Source of the DNA: Hymenoscyphus infarciens
Lineage: Eukaryota; Ascomycota; Leotiomycetes; Helotiales; Helotiaceae
Assembly: GCA_001414345.1 (NCBI GenBank)
Contig: LLCB01000346.1
Span: forward strand, 1-58,033
Reading direction: 5' to 3'
Length of the DNA stretch: 58,033 nt
Shown here: piece by piece, positions 1 through 13,345 of the stretch
Layout: each line of letters begins with the position of its first letter
Position numbering within the stretch: the stretch's first letter is position 1
Notes under the pieces: model-generated
Told to the model about the DNA's origin: nothing
Databases searched by the model: none
What the model saw: the letters and a program-made list of their open reading frames with translations, nothing else
Program-made: the position numbers and the translations under genes

Positions 1-242
1 TTAACTTATAACTTTAATATATATATATATAATAATATACTAGAAATATTTTATTAATTACTTTATAAAAGTATATATACTTAGCTTATAATTAATATAA
101 ACTACTTAAACTTCTTATTCTAGCTTTTTTATATAACTTTATTATTTCCTTTACTAGTTTTAGTTACTAATTTTAGTAGTTTATTTACTTACTAATTTTT
201 AGTAGTATTAAGCTTTAGAGAGTTTAGTTTTAGTTTTTAAGA

Positions 243-295
243 ATTTTAGTTTCTAGGGATTTTAGTTTCTAGGGATTTTAGTTTCTAGGGATTTT
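243..295. repeat. 16-base tandem repeat, 3.3 copies
   Basis: Three perfect head-to-tail copies of ATTTTAGTTTCTAGGG followed by a partial fourth. It lies just before the first AGCTTACT array. The copies are identical, so it is either younger than most RIP mutation in the block or was homogenised afterwards. Confidence 0.85.
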
Positions 296-299
296 CTAT

Positions 300-395
300 A
301 CTTAATAGCTTACTCGTTAGATTATATATTAGCTTACTTACTAGCTTACTCGTTAGCTTACTCGTTAGCCTACTAGTTAGCTTCCTTACTAAACT
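300..395 (+). repeat. AGCTTACT motif array, forward
   Basis: About six degenerate copies of a 12-base unit close to TTAGCTTACTCG. The same unit recurs at 2.5-2.8, 7.1, 7.9-8.1, 11.2-11.4 and 13.1-13.35 kb in either orientation. Such arrays resemble the subterminal repeats of large DNA transposons (CACTA-like or KDZ-like), but no matching termini were identified. Confidence 0.6.
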
Positions 396-2479
396 CCTCT
401 TTCTTCTCTTCTAATATAAATATATAGCTTTTATATTAGAAATAGTACTTTAAAGTTACTTTCTATTAAAACCTCTTTTTATATCTTACTAGTACTTATT
501 TCTAATTCTTTCTAAATATAATTTTAGAAATAATATATCTATATTAGATAATTTTAGCTACTCTTAAGCTATCTAGAAAACTAGATACTTTAAGAGCTTA
601 TATAAAGGCTATTAAAAATCTTCTACTATATTATCTTAAGTTTAGGAAATAAATTCTTTTCCTTATACTAGTATAAAATTAAATTACTTATTAACTCTTT
701 AATATCTATATAGAGAATTATTCTTTTAGACTTTATTATACGTTTTATTTCTAAAACTAGAAATAACCTCTTTCTAAGCTTATTTATATCTAGTATAAGG
801 TTAAAACTCTCTAATAACTTTTAATAAATAGTATCTTATATTTTCTTAACTCGAACTCTCTCTCTTAAACCTATATAAGAAGGAGGCTTAATAATAAGAG
901 AATTTAAGTCTATTTATCTATAAAGAGACGGTAATTCTACTCTTTATATATAAATTCCTTTTCCTAGATCTACTAATATAAGTCTTAAAACCGATTTATT
1001 AATACGATTTAAAAAGGCAAAGTTCTCTAATTTAATATATCTATTAAAAAGAGTAATACTAAGCTTAGTATTTTTAAGAACCTTATATATTCTTATTTCT
1101 CTCTTTATATAAATAACTATAGTATAAGTTCATATTACTAGTATTAACTAATTACTAAGATAGCTTATTATATTAATCTTAATATTTCTAAGCTTACTTA
1201 TAATTCTTATATATATATTTAGTAATAGCCTCTTCTTTTCTAACCTCCTCTTTTCAACCTCTTAGTATTATACTTTATAAAACTCAATATTAAGCTATTA
1301 GTTAAGTAATAGTAGTAAAAGCTATACTTTAAAAGTGTTAAGAAAATACTTTTCTACTTTAAAAGTAAGCTAGGATTTTTCTTAGTTATTTAATAAGTTA
1401 TACTATAGATTACTATAGAGTTAGTATTACTATTAAAAACTATAATTAGAGTAGAGTAAAAGAAATAATTTAAAAGAGAGAGAAAAAATTACCTACTTTT
1501 AATACTTAAAATATTAAGCCTTATCTTTTAATAAGTTCTAGACCTTCTTATTTTCTTTATTTCTTAAGACCTTTTAAATACTATAGAGTCTTAAATTTCT
1601 TAATCTTTTAATAGTACTACTATATACTTTAACGTTATAAGAGCGTAATAGTAAATATAAGGACTTTAAGAGTACTATAAGCAAAGAGGAGAAGGTACTA
1701 TATATCGATCCTATCTTATTCTACTAAGTATTATAGTTATTAGTAGAATATTTAAAATAATTTAAGTATATAGTTTTTTATCTCTAAACTTATATTACTA
1801 TCTTATTCCTTATTATTAATAAATAAAAGAGGTTCTATACTTATAGCTTAGTAGTTACTATATAAGATAAAGAAAGGTGTTTTCTTAAATTCTATAAGTA
1901 TATAATTTCATTCTTAGTTTACTTATCTTTTATTATAGCCTACCTTCTAGCTTTCTTACATTTTCTCTCTAGTTATTAGTACTTTTCTCTAGCTTAACTA
2001 ATAAATCTACTATAAAATATATAAGGTAGTAAAAGTATATAAGTACTAAACTAACTAATATTTCGTTCTATATACTTTTAGTTTTTTGTAGTATATTATA
2101 TTCTCCTCTCTCCTCTCTACTATTATAATAAAATAAAATACCACAGTTAAAATCAATTTAAAATTACTATAAATAAGTTTCTAAATACTAGCTACTCTCT
2201 CTAATTTACTAGATATTACAATTAATTAATTAGCTCTCGCTCTTACTAATATTTTAATTAGAATTCCTCGTCTAATAGCTTATATAGTACTTTTTTACTA
2301 GTTAAATAATAAGTATTTAACTAAGAAGGCGATATAGGCTATCTACTAAGTAGCTTAGGTATACTCTTTCTAGCTAAATCTATACTTTACTATAGGCTCG
2401 CTAAGCTCTATAAAATCTATAAATCATCTATATTACTAAGGCTACGTTAGAGAGGTAGCTATATAGTATAATATAATAG

Positions 2480-2785
2480 AAAGAATAACGAGTAATCTAG
2501 TTAAATTAATAAGTAAGCTAGTATGTTAACAAGTAGGTAAGTATTTTAATAAGTAAGCTAAGGGAATTATAAGTAAACTAGAGGATTGACGAGTAAGCTA
2601 GCAGGTAAGCTAGCGAGTAAGCTAACGCGTAATCTAATAATTAAGCTTACGTAGCTACTTTTTACGAGTAAGCTAGTAAGCTAGTAAGTAAGCTTATAAG
2701 TAATCTTATAAGTAAGCTTTAGCTATTAGCTTACGTCTTAGTTTACTCGCTAGATTACTTACTAGCTTACTACTACTCTTTCCCG
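2480..2785. repeat. AGCTTACT array with an orientation switch
   Basis: Roughly a dozen copies read as AGTAAGCTAG (reverse orientation) from 2,480 to about 2,710. The array then flips to CTAGCTTACT (forward) up to 2,785, making a degenerate palindrome centred near 2.70 kb. A head-to-head junction of two element ends would look like this. Confidence 0.6.
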
Positions 2786-4284
2786 ACTATTAAAGACTTA
2801 GAAAGCAAAGGTTTAAGTAGAAGATAAAATAGATGTCTACGAAGTAATACTTATAATAAGCCTAAGTTAAGTAATAGAACTCGTTTAAAGAAATCTATAA
2901 AATTAAGCTTAATTATAAACATAATCATAATATAATATAAAAATCGTTTAAGTATAGTTTAAAAGACTGTTTAACTATATTAAGATATGAAAATCTAAAT
3001 ATTAACCTTAAATAATAATACTATATTAATTAATATATAAATATAAAACGCTACTACACTTCTAATATATCTCTAAAAGATAAAATCCTAATTCTAGAGT
3101 ACTATTCTAAGTATCTATTAAACCTATATAATTAAGAAAGTAATTAAGAGCCCTAGATCTCTACTTTAAATACTAATACTAAAATAGTAATTTATAGATA
3201 ATAAGAGATATAAAACTAAGCTATATAATTTACCTTCGCTTACTCTTACCACCGTTACTAAGCTTCTTAGCTATAAAGAGAGAAGTATATTTTTAAAGAT
3301 ATTTATTCTTTTAAGTAATAAGATTCTATAATTTAGCGTTAACTAATAGTAAATCTAGAACTAATAAAGAGTAAGAAGAGGAAAGGTATACTTGTTTAGT
3401 ATAAGATATAGTCTCTATATCCTCTACTAGCTACTTATTAATAATAGATTAATTAAAGAGTATATTATTATCTCTATAATAAGGTTTAGTATCTATATAG
3501 TTAGTTATAGGTAATAAAGGAGACTATCTACTAGTAGGTAGTTAAAGAGACGGATTTATAGCTATAGTATCTATATTTATTAGAGCCTAGCCTAGAATAT
3601 CGCGAATTAGATTACTTAGAGTATATATATTAAAAAATAGGCAAATATAGTTAGATATATAAGGATTAACTTAGATTTAGACTTATAATAGTAATAAGAA
3701 AGAGGTAGGATTATCTAAAGACTACGCTTATTATATATATTCTAGGAAATCCTTAGAAGAGGTATTACTATTAGAATAATATAGTAGATAGGTATTATTA
3801 TTACTATATAATAGTATACTTAGATTACTACTCTTAAATTTGTCTCTATTTTATAGTAAAAATTCGTTAAAATTAAACTTACTCTTATTAGAGTTAAAGA
3901 GAAGTAGGGTATAAACTCTTACTTTATTCTATACCTCCTTCTCTTATACCTCCTCTCTTAACTTTTATAGAGATACCTAAGCATTATCTTTAGAGTTTTA
4001 TATATATAACTATAGAGAAGAGTTAACGAGTTATAATTACTAAGATAGCGTTTAAATCTACTCTATATTATTAAGATTTTTAAGCTAAGATTTAATCTAG
4101 AGAAGGGGAAGGAAAACTATTATATTAAAAGTATCCTATCTTATAATAGCTTCTTAATTATCCTAATGCTTCTAGATATTAATACCTTATCTAGTAAGGC
4201 TATAATAGCTTTTAATTATACTAATTTAACTAAGACTAAGTATATAACTAATAGTACATAATATTAGTTTAATATTATAGTACC

Positions 4285-5030
4285 TCTTATTCTTATTCTT
4301 ATCCTTAATTGCCTACTTATACTAGTGTTTAATCTCTAGAAGAGTATTTAGTTTTAGAACTATTAGAATATTAATCTATAAGGCTTATAAGAGAGAGCTA
4401 GAACTAGTAGATCTTTTAGTTATTCCTCTCTTAAAGAACATAGTATTCTACTAAAGGCGAGATTTTTAGTTCTTAAACCTATTTTAGACTCTTACCTTTA
4501 ATCGTTTATAAATAGTAGTATTATATTCTAGATTACTAAAGCTAAGGTCTCTTAAAAGATTATTATAAGCTTCTTATAAATAGTTAGTCTTTATAGATCT
4601 TATACTTTAAGTATACTTAGTAAATCCTAATTCCTCTTTTATAAAATAGTAGGTATTTACTTAGTATAACTAAATCTCTTAGAAATAACTTATACTAAAG
4701 TCTACCTTCTGTTTTTATATAATAACTAATAGAGATATATTATTAAGCTTAGCCTTATAAACTAGAATTCTAAAGTCTACTTTGTCTAGTAATTATAGTT
4801 CCTTATTATTAACTCTATTATAGAGAACCTAAACCTAAGCTAGTTCGCCTATCTTACTTAATACTTAGATACTATATTTAAGCTTCTTATTATTAATAAT
4901 AATAATCCTTTAAATATTTATACTAAAAGAGCTTAGTAGTATTTATAACACCTTATAAATACCTTAAATATATATAGCTTTATCTTTAAAAGGTAGAGAG
5001 GAAGTAAGAGGTAGGAAATTAAAGTATAGC
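4285..5030 (-). pseudogene. Unclassified transposon ORF relic
   Basis: On the minus strand one frame can be followed for about 240 codons if the frequent TAA/TAG are taken as mutated Gln/Trp codons. The relic is rich in Leu, Ile, Lys and Asn, partly because of RIP. I do not recognise the family: no reverse transcriptase or DDE signature could be read. Treat it only as evidence that a coding transposon once lay here. Confidence 0.3.
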
Positions 5031-7089
5031 TAAAAGCGTTTAACTACTATAGAAGTTCTTAGAGCTATAGTAGAAACGGTACTATTACTAAGAGTAAAAG
5101 TTAGCTTTATATACTTATTAAAAAGATTATAGAATTATACTATAAAATAAGTTTAATAGTTATTAAAAGTTAATTAACTATAGTCTTACTTATAAGAGAC
5201 TATAGTTAGTTTATTAAATTAATTAATTCTCTAATCTATTTTAATTAGGTATATAAGAGTAAAGATGAATTAGTAAAACCTTAATATAAGTAATATAAGT
5301 AGAGTATAAGAGACTATAAAAGCTAGTTATAATTCCTTAATCTAATAGAGTAGAAGAAGGTAAGAGAGGTACTAATTAACTAGTAACATAGTTGCTTCTC
5401 TTCTCTTTATAGCTTTAACTATCTTAAAACTAGCTTAAATACTATTAGAAACCATTTACTACTTATCTACCTAATCTAATATTATATTAATTCAACCTTC
5501 TAAAGTAATATTCTTAATCTTAATACTAGCTTTATATAGTATTTATATACTTTTAATAAAATTAGGTTATATAATTACCTTATAAATCTACTACTACTTA
5601 AATAAATAGAGCTTCTAATAATAACCGCTTAGAGTTCTACTTTAAAACCTCTAAGCGTAGATAAGCCTAAACTTAATCTAAATATCTACTATTCTTACCT
5701 TTTATAGGTACTGTTAAAGATTCTAAGTTATCTAAAAGACTATATTAATAAGTTATAAGTCCTTACTATAAACTTACTAAACTTATAGCTAGTTAGTAAG
5801 GCTACTCTTTTAAATATTTATATATAATACTATATATTAAAAAAAGCTCTCTATCTCTAGTATTAAGAATAGGAATACTAAATTAAACTTAAAGAGTATA
5901 ATAATTATCTTATAAGTGTTAATTCTAGAATAAAAGTCTACTCTACTAAATATGCTCTAGGCTTTATAGTAATTTATAGCTACTCTAGTATTAAGTGTCT
6001 TTTATAATACTCTCTTCTTATCTATTTATTATAATAGTTTCTTTTACGATTCTCCTCTCTTATCTACTACTTATAATAATCCTTTCTTAGTTATATATTA
6101 TAATATACCTCTTCTACCTATTATAATATATAATACTAGTTATAGTACGGTTTTATCTACCTTTAGTAGCTTACCTTTACTAGAAACTAGTTTAAGGAAT
6201 AGAATAGAGAGAATAGAAGTGCTAAATCATATTTTAAGAGTTAATAGAGAAGCCTATAAACTTATTATATATTTAAAAGCTCCTTTATTACTAGATACTT
6301 TATTAAATGAAAAGATTCTACTTAAATAGGTTAGTTTTTTATTCTTTATTCTATTAAAAAATTCTAACCTATTATAGGAACTTAGAGAAGACTAGATCTA
6401 CTAATACTATACCTCTTAATTATATCCTAAAACGTCTAACTAAACCGAGGTATAGGCAGCTTAAAAGCTTCTTCTTAAATTAAATACTATCTTTTTATAT
6501 ATATACAACTCTATAAACAAGAAAGGAGGTAATTTCTAGATATATAAGGCTTCTTAAAATCTACTTATAAGTAACTTCTTTATCTATCTTAAAGCTTATA
6601 TAGATTAATATATTTACTTTATAAAAGGTGTTATTAATATATTAGATATAAAAAAAGATATTAATAAGATAACTAAGAAATAAAGGAAGTTATAAGCATT
6701 AGCTTAGTACTAATATAGTATTATAGTAGAAGTATAATAGTAATAGATAAAGAAGCTTATAAGGCTTTATTAAGATAGCGTAAACCTTTAACTAATTTAG
6801 AGTCGACGATCTATAAGCTAGACATAGTAGTAATAAGCTTTTAGTAAATGTTAAGAGATATCTATAAATAGTTAATTCTCTATATAATACTTATAAGAAT
6901 AGAAGTAAATATAAATATAAGGCTTAGTAGAACGTAGATTAATTATAGTATTAATACTAGGATTAGTACTATATGGGATTAATATTAAGAATCTTTAAAA
7001 GTAGAATATATATATATATAAAGACTTCTTAACTTATTCTTTACTTTAGTAAGCGTATGTTTTTAGGCTACAAATCTATAGATAACCCT

Positions 7090-7165
7090 ATAAAAATCAA
7101 TAAATAAGCTAATAGATAAGCTATTAATATAGTAAGTAAGCTATTAAGTTAGATAAGCTCGTAGA
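7090..7165 (-). repeat. AGCTTACT motif array, reverse
   Basis: Four or five copies of the unit in reverse orientation (ATAAGCTA / GTAAGCTA) just upstream of a 28-base tandem repeat. Confidence 0.5.
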
Positions 7166-7208
7166 CGAGCTTTAAAAGCTCTTAATACTAACCTTATTAT
7201 TATAACTA

Positions 7209-7280
7209 CCTTATAACTACTATTAACTACTATCTACCTTATAACTACTATTAACTACTATCTACCTTATAACTACCTAC
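7209..7280. repeat. 28-base tandem repeat, 2.6 copies
   Basis: Two perfect copies of a unit beginning CCTTATAACTACTATTAAC and a truncated third. It marks the left side of the plus-strand ORF relic that follows. Confidence 0.85.
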
Positions 7281-7479
7281 TATGTTACTACTCTCTATAT
7301 ATATATATTTATTAGAAATTCATTTCTAGCTACTCTTATATACTATTTACCTCTAAACTATTAAAGAGAGCCTTCTAATAACCTATAGTTAGTCTTCTTT
7401 ATACTCCTTAACCTTTTTACTTTAACTTATAGTTATAACAGGTATTCTTATACTCTATTAATAATAGTATATTATCCTA

Positions 7480-10400
7480 CCTAAGATGCCTTCCTACTAT
7501 ATAGAGAATAGTTCCTAACTTATATCTAAGAGTACTATTAATTCCTCTACTTATTATACTACTCTAAAACTAGACCTATTATATAGAATAAAGATTATAG
7601 ACCTTTTAATAGTAAACTTCCTAGATAGTATTAACTTTATAGCTTACCTAGAGCTTTAAAACCTTTTAATACTTATACTTTTTAATAATAGATAAATTAG
7701 AGTTATTTACCTAGTAATCTTAAATTTAAAGTTAAACTACCTAGTAGTAAGATATTAGATCTAAGAGAATATAAGATAAGTTTTCTTTAAAGTAATAGAG
7801 TTTTAAAGAGTAATCTCTAATAGTAAATAGAGTTTCTTAGTAAGGGATAATCTAGTCTTTTTATACTTTTAGATTATTAAATTAATACCTAGCCTTTCCT
7901 ACTCTTATAATATAATTCTATATAATAAACGTACTAGAATTTACTAATAAGCTAGTAAGTAAGCTCTTAAATTAACTAGTAAGTTAATAGATAAGCTCTT
8001 AAAAGCTCTAAATTGTCTTAAGAGTTTATAAGTAAGCTAGTAAGTAAGCTGTTAAGTAAGTAGTAAATAGTATTACTATTATTATAACTTATCTAGAGAA
8101 AGACTTAAAGTTAGATATTATTCAAAAGAATAATACTATTCTAAGAACAACTCTTAATATAAATAACTCTAAATTAATCCTAAAAGGAGAATATTAGTAT
8201 AAAAAGAAACTCTTACCCTCTTTACCTATAGCTAAAGCTAAGATAAACAAAATACTCTACTTTATTAAAATCCTATTTATAAATCTATAAAATACCTTCT
8301 AATTTATTAAAACTAACTATCTACTAGAATAAGAGTTAATACTAGTAATAATATATCTATTAATCCTCTTAGTTAATAAGGTAGTAGTAAGTAAGATAAA
8401 GTAAATAAATACTTACTCTAACCTTCTATAGATCTACATTTATCTACGCTAACGTTACCTAATATCTTTTAATAAAATATCCTTATTATAATATCTTTAC
8501 TAATAGTAGATATTATTATAAAGTCTTACTAGTTTTATCAGAGATTTTAAAGATAGTTAAAACTATAGTAAAGTAAAAACTCTAGCTTTCTAAGTATAGA
8601 GAATTAGATTTATCTAAAGCTTTATATATAAGTATTATTACTCGCTTTTATAATTTTTATATTTAAATCCTTAAAGCTAATAGATAGCTAACTAGATAAC
8701 TACTTATAGTTATCGCTTATAAAATAGGCTTCTATCTTCTCTATTAAAGAAGTAGTATACCTTCTTAGTCTTATCTTCTTATAACCTTCGGTCTTTAACC
8801 TTATCTTTCAATACCTTAGTTATTACTCTACTAATACTAAATAATTCGCTTTCTTTATAAACTCTTATATTAAATTTCAATAATTAACTATCTCTTTACG
8901 CTTATATACTAAAAGATATTAATTCTATAGAGTATATACGAGCCTTAGAACCTCTAGATAATAGGTATATAGTATTAGCTATTAAAGGTCCCTTGAACAC
9001 TTTTCCTAATTCTACTACTAGCTCTTTATACTTATTTAATTAATTAGTATATCCTCTTAATTAATTAGTACATTCTCTTAATTAATTAGTATATTCTATT
9101 AATTATACTATAGCTTTTAAGGCTACTAGCTTTTCGCGTCTACCTTCTCTTAAAGGTCCCTTAAACCTAAACCCTTCACGCCTACTTAATTACTTAGTAC
9201 TAGTCCTTAAAAGTCTCTCTCTATAACCTTCTTCTAACATTAGCAATACCGCTTTCTAAGAGTTAGCCTTATTATATCTAAAAGACTAGATCGAATCCTT
9301 AGATAGTTTTACTAACCTAAATCAACTACTTAACCTAAATTAGCCTCTTAATATAACAAGAACTAGCGTAGTAGCTTTAATAAAAATAAAGTCTATAAAT
9401 AAGAGTAAGAAGAATATAGAATTAAACTATATAATACTAGAATATAAAGCATTCCCCTAGCTTAGAAAATATAACTAAGTCCTCTTTAAGAAAAGATTAG
9501 AAAATTAGCTTAAAGGTAAGCTATACCCTAACCTTTAGTTTTCTAACAAGTCTCTTCGCAAGCTTATTAAGTTAATTACATAGTATAAGCTAGTAACTAA
9601 GAATATATTTATATCATATATAGATTTAAAGAGCTAGATAAAGAAGCTATTTATCTTAAAAGAGGACCTAGCTATATCTACTAAGTACTAATATAAGTAT
9701 TATATCTACTATATCCTTCCTTATAAGTAACTTATAAAAGACTCGTTTCTATTAATAATAAACGAAACTTTTAATAAAGAGTATATAACTATAAACTATT
9801 CGTATTTAGGAATTTAACATATTATTAATAGCTCTTATATTTTCTATTCTTTCTAGATCCTTTACCTTATAGTACTAGATTCTAATCCTAATAACAGCTG
9901 TTCTTAATCTTTCTATTCTTCTAAACCTGTCTTAGATAGAGCCTATAGATTTACTATAAGTGTTTTCTTCTAAGCTTTACTAGATTTTATTAGGTTACTA
10001 AACTAGTAAAGATATTATAAACTAGTTACTACTTTACTTTTTATTTTTCTTATTATAAAAGGGAAGAGTTATAAACTATTAATATAAGATATAATACTTT
10101 AAGCTTAGTAAGATATAGTTCCCCTTATACACGCTCTAGGCTACCTTTTCTTTAGATTATATAAGCCTATATAAGATAACGTTAGCCTTAGCTAGATTAA
10201 TATAAAGATAATTATTTTCTTAATCTATTTCTATACTAGTTAGACCTATGTTAATATATACTTCTAAGTTAAGTTCTAGTATACTAAGTTAAAGGCTTAT
10301 ATCTAGTAATATTATATATTAACTTTTCTTAACTTTATTACTAGTTCTTTAGATTATATAAAGAACTATATACGTTATATTATTAAAATCTAAGAATAGG

Positions 10401-10690
10401 CCTTATAAGTTTAACTACTAGATATTCTTAATTACTTAGCTAAGCTAATTACTCTAATAATTATACTAAACCTACTAGCTCTAATAGAACTACTATATAA
10501 GTCATCGAGAATTATTAATACTACTAATATCGTTAGTATAGCTACTATTAGTAGTTAGTTAAAGTATAAAAATACTACTAATAATATAAATACTACTAAC
10601 GATATAAATACTACTAGAGTATATAAGAAGGCTAAGAGTAACTAGAGATCTCTTTTCTTTCCTTATTTTAAAGTATTAAATTAATTAAAG
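7480..10690 (+). pseudogene. Long plus-strand transposon ORF relic, unclassified
   Basis: Stretches of a plus-strand reading frame run through this interval, interrupted mainly by TAG/TAA at positions where CAG/CAA/TGG would be expected. The 9.4-10.7 kb part is the best preserved, with more than 200 near-continuous codons. I could not match it to a retrotransposon or DDE transposase, so the type is left open. It is bracketed by AGCTTACT arrays, reverse-oriented on the left (7.1 and 7.9-8.1 kb) and forward on the right (11.2-11.4 kb), which may be its subterminal repeats. Confidence 0.35.
7925..8075 (-). repeat. AGCTTACT motif array, reverse
   Basis: About six reverse-orientation copies (AGTAAGCT) interrupted by unrelated AT-rich sequence, inside the left part of the ORF relic. 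Confidence 0.5.
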
Positions 10691-10802
10691 AGGAGAGATA
10701 TATATTAGACTATATATAAGGCGTCTATTACTTCTTTTCTTTTCTTTTTCTTCTCTTTTACTCTAATATATAGAATAGAAAGAATTTTATAGTAGAGTTC
10801 TA

Positions 10803-10805
10803 TAG

Positions 10806-10858
<53 letters not shown>
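10803..10858. repeat. (TAGA)n microsatellite
   Basis: About 14 tetranucleotide units with a single AAAT-type interruption. A clean microsatellite in an otherwise RIP-mutated block. Confidence 0.95.
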
Positions 10859-11219
10859 AATAATAGCATATACCCTAAGTGTTTTTTACTACCTTTTTAG
10901 TACTCTTCTCTTCTTATTATAATACGTAAGATAAAATAGAGTTTTATAATAGAGTTTTAAGTAAAGAGAAAGAGGTTTTTTTTAGCTACTTATTCCTTAT
11001 AGCTTTTTTCTCTCTTCTAGATAATTCGTTATATATAATTATAAAATAAGTTATAAAAACTATATTATTATAGTTATAGTAATTATTATAATTTACTTAT
11101 AGCTAGATTTACACTAGGTAGAGTAACGTAGATATAGAGTAGTCTCTTATAAAGAAGTATAAAACTTAGTAGATAAGCCTTACTATACTTATACTAGAAT
11201 ATATCTTATTTATTAATTA

Positions 11220-11412
11220 AAGCTTACTACTTACTAGCTTACTTAACTTTTAGTAGCTTATTTAGTAGCTTCCTCTTCTTAAGGTAAAGCGAGCTAGGAA
11301 GGATTTATAAGCTTATAAGAGACTATAGGTAACTTACCTATACTAAGATCTTAGTAAGGCTTACTTACTAGCTTACTCGTTAGCTTACTTATTAGCTTAC
11401 TCGTTAGTTTAC
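11220..11412 (+). repeat. AGCTTACT motif array, forward
   Basis: Two sub-arrays (11,220-11,275 and 11,348-11,412) of forward units such as AGCTTACTCGTTAGC and TAGCTTACTTA, separated by about 70 bases of unrelated sequence. Confidence 0.55.
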
Positions 11413-11799
11413 TTATACCTTACTTTATTAACTATATAGATTATAACCTCCTCGCTTATACCTTATAACTTTAGTTTAAACTTTCTTCTATTCTTTTATA
11501 AGTAGCCTAGGTATTATAACTTTATTCCTAGTTAATCCTCGATTTAGTACTATAATTAACTTATGTTATTACTTTTTACTCTCTTAATTTACCTCTATTT
11601 AATATAGTTAATATTATAGCTTTAACTTAAAATAAATCTTACTCTCCCTTTCTACTATTTCTTTAACTTTATTAATCTTTACTATTAATTACTATCTCTT
11701 TATTTACTAACTACTTTATAAGCTATTATTATTATAATAAAATTAGTCTTCTTACTACTACTAAAGAAGAGTATAGATATTACTAGGAGAATAAAGCTA

Positions 11800-13080
11800 T
11801 ACCTACTAAATAAGAAAGGTAACCTTTACTTTATAGTTTCTTTAAAAGAGGTAAAACTAAATAAGAGCTAAAATATAAGAGATATTAAATAGCCTAGGAA
11901 GGGGGTTTAAGATAAGAAAGAGGAAGATAAAGATAAGAATAAGGAAGATAAAGCTAGAAATAGAGATAAAGATAAAGAGTCTTCTTCTAAAAAGGATATA
12001 TAGATAGTTATTTATTAAGACTAACTTACTAAGGAGTAAGTATCTATACTAACTATAAAGGAATTATATACTAATTTATAAAAGAAGATAAATAATGTTC
12101 TACTTTTAAAATTAATATAGAAGAGTGTTATCTTAATTAACCTTTCTACTAAATAGAAGAGTAATATCTTTTAATTTTTCTAGAAAACTAACTACCTTAA
12201 GAAATTTAAGACTTCTAATAAAGTCTAGTAGGATTTACTATAGACCCTTAGTCTTTATAATTAAAGCTTTTATAAAACACTTTAGTAAATCCTTAATAAG
12301 ATTGTTTAGTTAGCTTTTAAAAACACAAAATCTAAGCTTATTACTAAGAGGCTAGTAGTTTAGTAGAAGGATAAAGCTCTAATTTAGGTAGAGTATATAG
12401 ATAGATGGTTAAAAGAATTAAAGCGCAACTAAGTTATTATAGAGAGGTTTAAGAGATTAGATAAGAAGAAGGTTATCTTAAGAGCTATAATATTATTAAA
12501 GGCTATAAAGCTATATATTATAATAGTATAAAAGAAAAGAATTATAGAGGTTTTAGGTTTAGGAAAGGAATTAGAACTAGAGTAAGAATCTGTATCTACT
12601 TTAGTAAGTAAGTTATAGCTCTTTATATAATTATACTTAGATTTATATAGATACTTATAATATAATAGTCTAGTCTTACTATGCTTAGCCTAGAAGACTC
12701 TTAAGAGTATCTACTATATTAATGTCTTTATTATTACTACGCTTAAATATAATATTACTAGAAGGTATAATAGAGTTAAGTAACGAAATTAAGTTAGACG
12801 AGGTTAAATATAATAAGATTATAAATTATTTTCGCGGCTTTAAGTATTATATAGCTAATATTAAATAGGTTAACCTTTTCTAAATACTACTAGAGTAAGT
12901 ATACTAGTCGTAGGTAAGCGATATAGGTAGTTAGTATAAGTAGTATTAGAGTAGAGTAGTATACTTAATAATAGCCTAGATAGTTTATTTTATTATATAA
13001 ATAATAAAAAGTTATATTTTAATTTTATTCCTTTATAAGCTATAGTTACTTATTAAGTAAGTTTACTAGTTTATAAGATT
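11800..13080 (+). pseudogene. Lysine-rich transposon ORF relic, unclassified
   Basis: A plus-strand frame can be followed for roughly 400 codons with Gln/Trp-to-stop lesions. Its start (about 11,900-12,000) is a charged Lys/Glu/Asp run typical of the low-complexity leader of a gag or DNA-binding protein. The rest is not recognisable to me. It ends just before the next AGCTTACT array. Confidence 0.35.
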
Positions 13081-13099
13081 AACGACTTATATATTAATT

Positions 13100-13345
13100 C
13101 TAATAAATGATACTTAAGAAGTATAGCTTACTTAGTAGCTTACTAGTAGAATAGGTTATTAATATAGTTTACTAGATAGTTTACTAGATAGTTTACTTAA
13201 TAGCTTACTTAATAGCTTACTTATTTAATTACTTAATAGAGAAAGCTTATTAATTCTAATAGCTTACTACTTAGATTACTTTTCAATATTACTTAGTAGT
13301 TTACTTAATAGCTTACTTATTAGCTTACTAGTAGAATAGCTGAAT
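13100..13345 (+). repeat. AGCTTACT motif array, forward
   Basis: At least ten forward copies (AGCTTACTTAGT, AGTTTACTAGAT and similar) spread over 245 bases. It forms the right boundary of the strongly RIP-exhausted block: beyond it CpA and TpG reappear. Confidence 0.6.
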
